From contig CM057147.1 in the NCBI GenBank assembly GCA_029964075.1, positions 24,697,513 through 24,761,512 of the forward strand: a stretch of DNA of 64,000 bases, written 5' to 3'. How positions within the stretch are numbered: position 1 is the stretch's first letter; each line of letters begins with the position of its first letter. The translations under genes were made by a program, and so were the position numbers. Below the pieces are notes generated by a model. That model was not told the origin of the DNA. It saw nothing but the letters and a program-made list of their open reading frames with translations, and searched no databases. Positions 63,929-64,000 of the stretch are shown one piece after another. The stretch comes from Patiria pectinifera (taxonomy: Eukaryota; Echinodermata; Asteroidea; Valvatida; Asterinidae).

Positions 63929-64000
63929 GTCAGTCCCGCAAAAACATTACCTCATCCTCTTCATCCCAAGAAGGGGCTTCTCCAAAAATTGCCTTTGTCT

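Overview
The window is animal nuclear DNA: genes split by canonical GT-AG introns, dense short transposons, tRNA-derived SINEs and satellite repeats. The ABCA exon pattern, frequent acatgta/accggta-type words and a foldback element with repeat-built arms suggest a marine invertebrate deuterostome. Echinoderm is my best guess; hemichordate or lancelet cannot be excluded. I see no bacterial, viral or CRISPR content.

Layout. (1) 1-5396 is a higher-order tandem array. A ~400-418 bp monomer (A) occurs in runs of 3, 2 and 4, separated by a 462 bp monomer (B) that has 14 bp terminal inverted repeats. (2) 6407-7423 is an intronless 338-residue class A GPCR, flanked by short hAT-like elements. (3) 8577-9250 is an old, diverged copy of B split by a complete 284 bp hAT-like element with an 8 bp target duplication. 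(4) 10447-17881 is a ~7.4 kb palindrome with arms of ~2.15 and ~2.25 kb built largely of tandem subrepeats, like a foldback transposon. (5) 18527 to the right edge holds the 5' two-thirds of a large ABCA-family lipid transporter gene on the + strand. I reconstructed 32 coding exons in continuous phase (1695 codons if the optional exon 31 is included). They cover the N-terminus, TM1, the first extracellular domain, TM2-6, the complete first nucleotide-binding domain, the regulatory linker and the start of the second half. The second membrane and ATPase halves lie beyond the window.

The ABCA exons match vertebrate ABCA1/ABCA4 exon sizes closely (66, 94, 142, 241, 117, 223, 222, 132, 138, 73 bp). 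There is one structural novelty: a 125+198 bp exon pair in extracellular domain 1 occurs twice. The introns are crowded with transposon families: six copies of a ~500 bp TTAAAGGG-ended element, TTAGGCC-ended elements with different cores, a pogo-like element, three tRNA-derived SINE families, a LINE tail and several minisatellites. Three splice acceptors (exons 2, 3 and 15) are immediately preceded by tandem repeats.

The GPCR and the transporter are on the same strand, separated by the palindrome, and nothing suggests that they work together. Similarity statements come from reading motifs, not from database searches.
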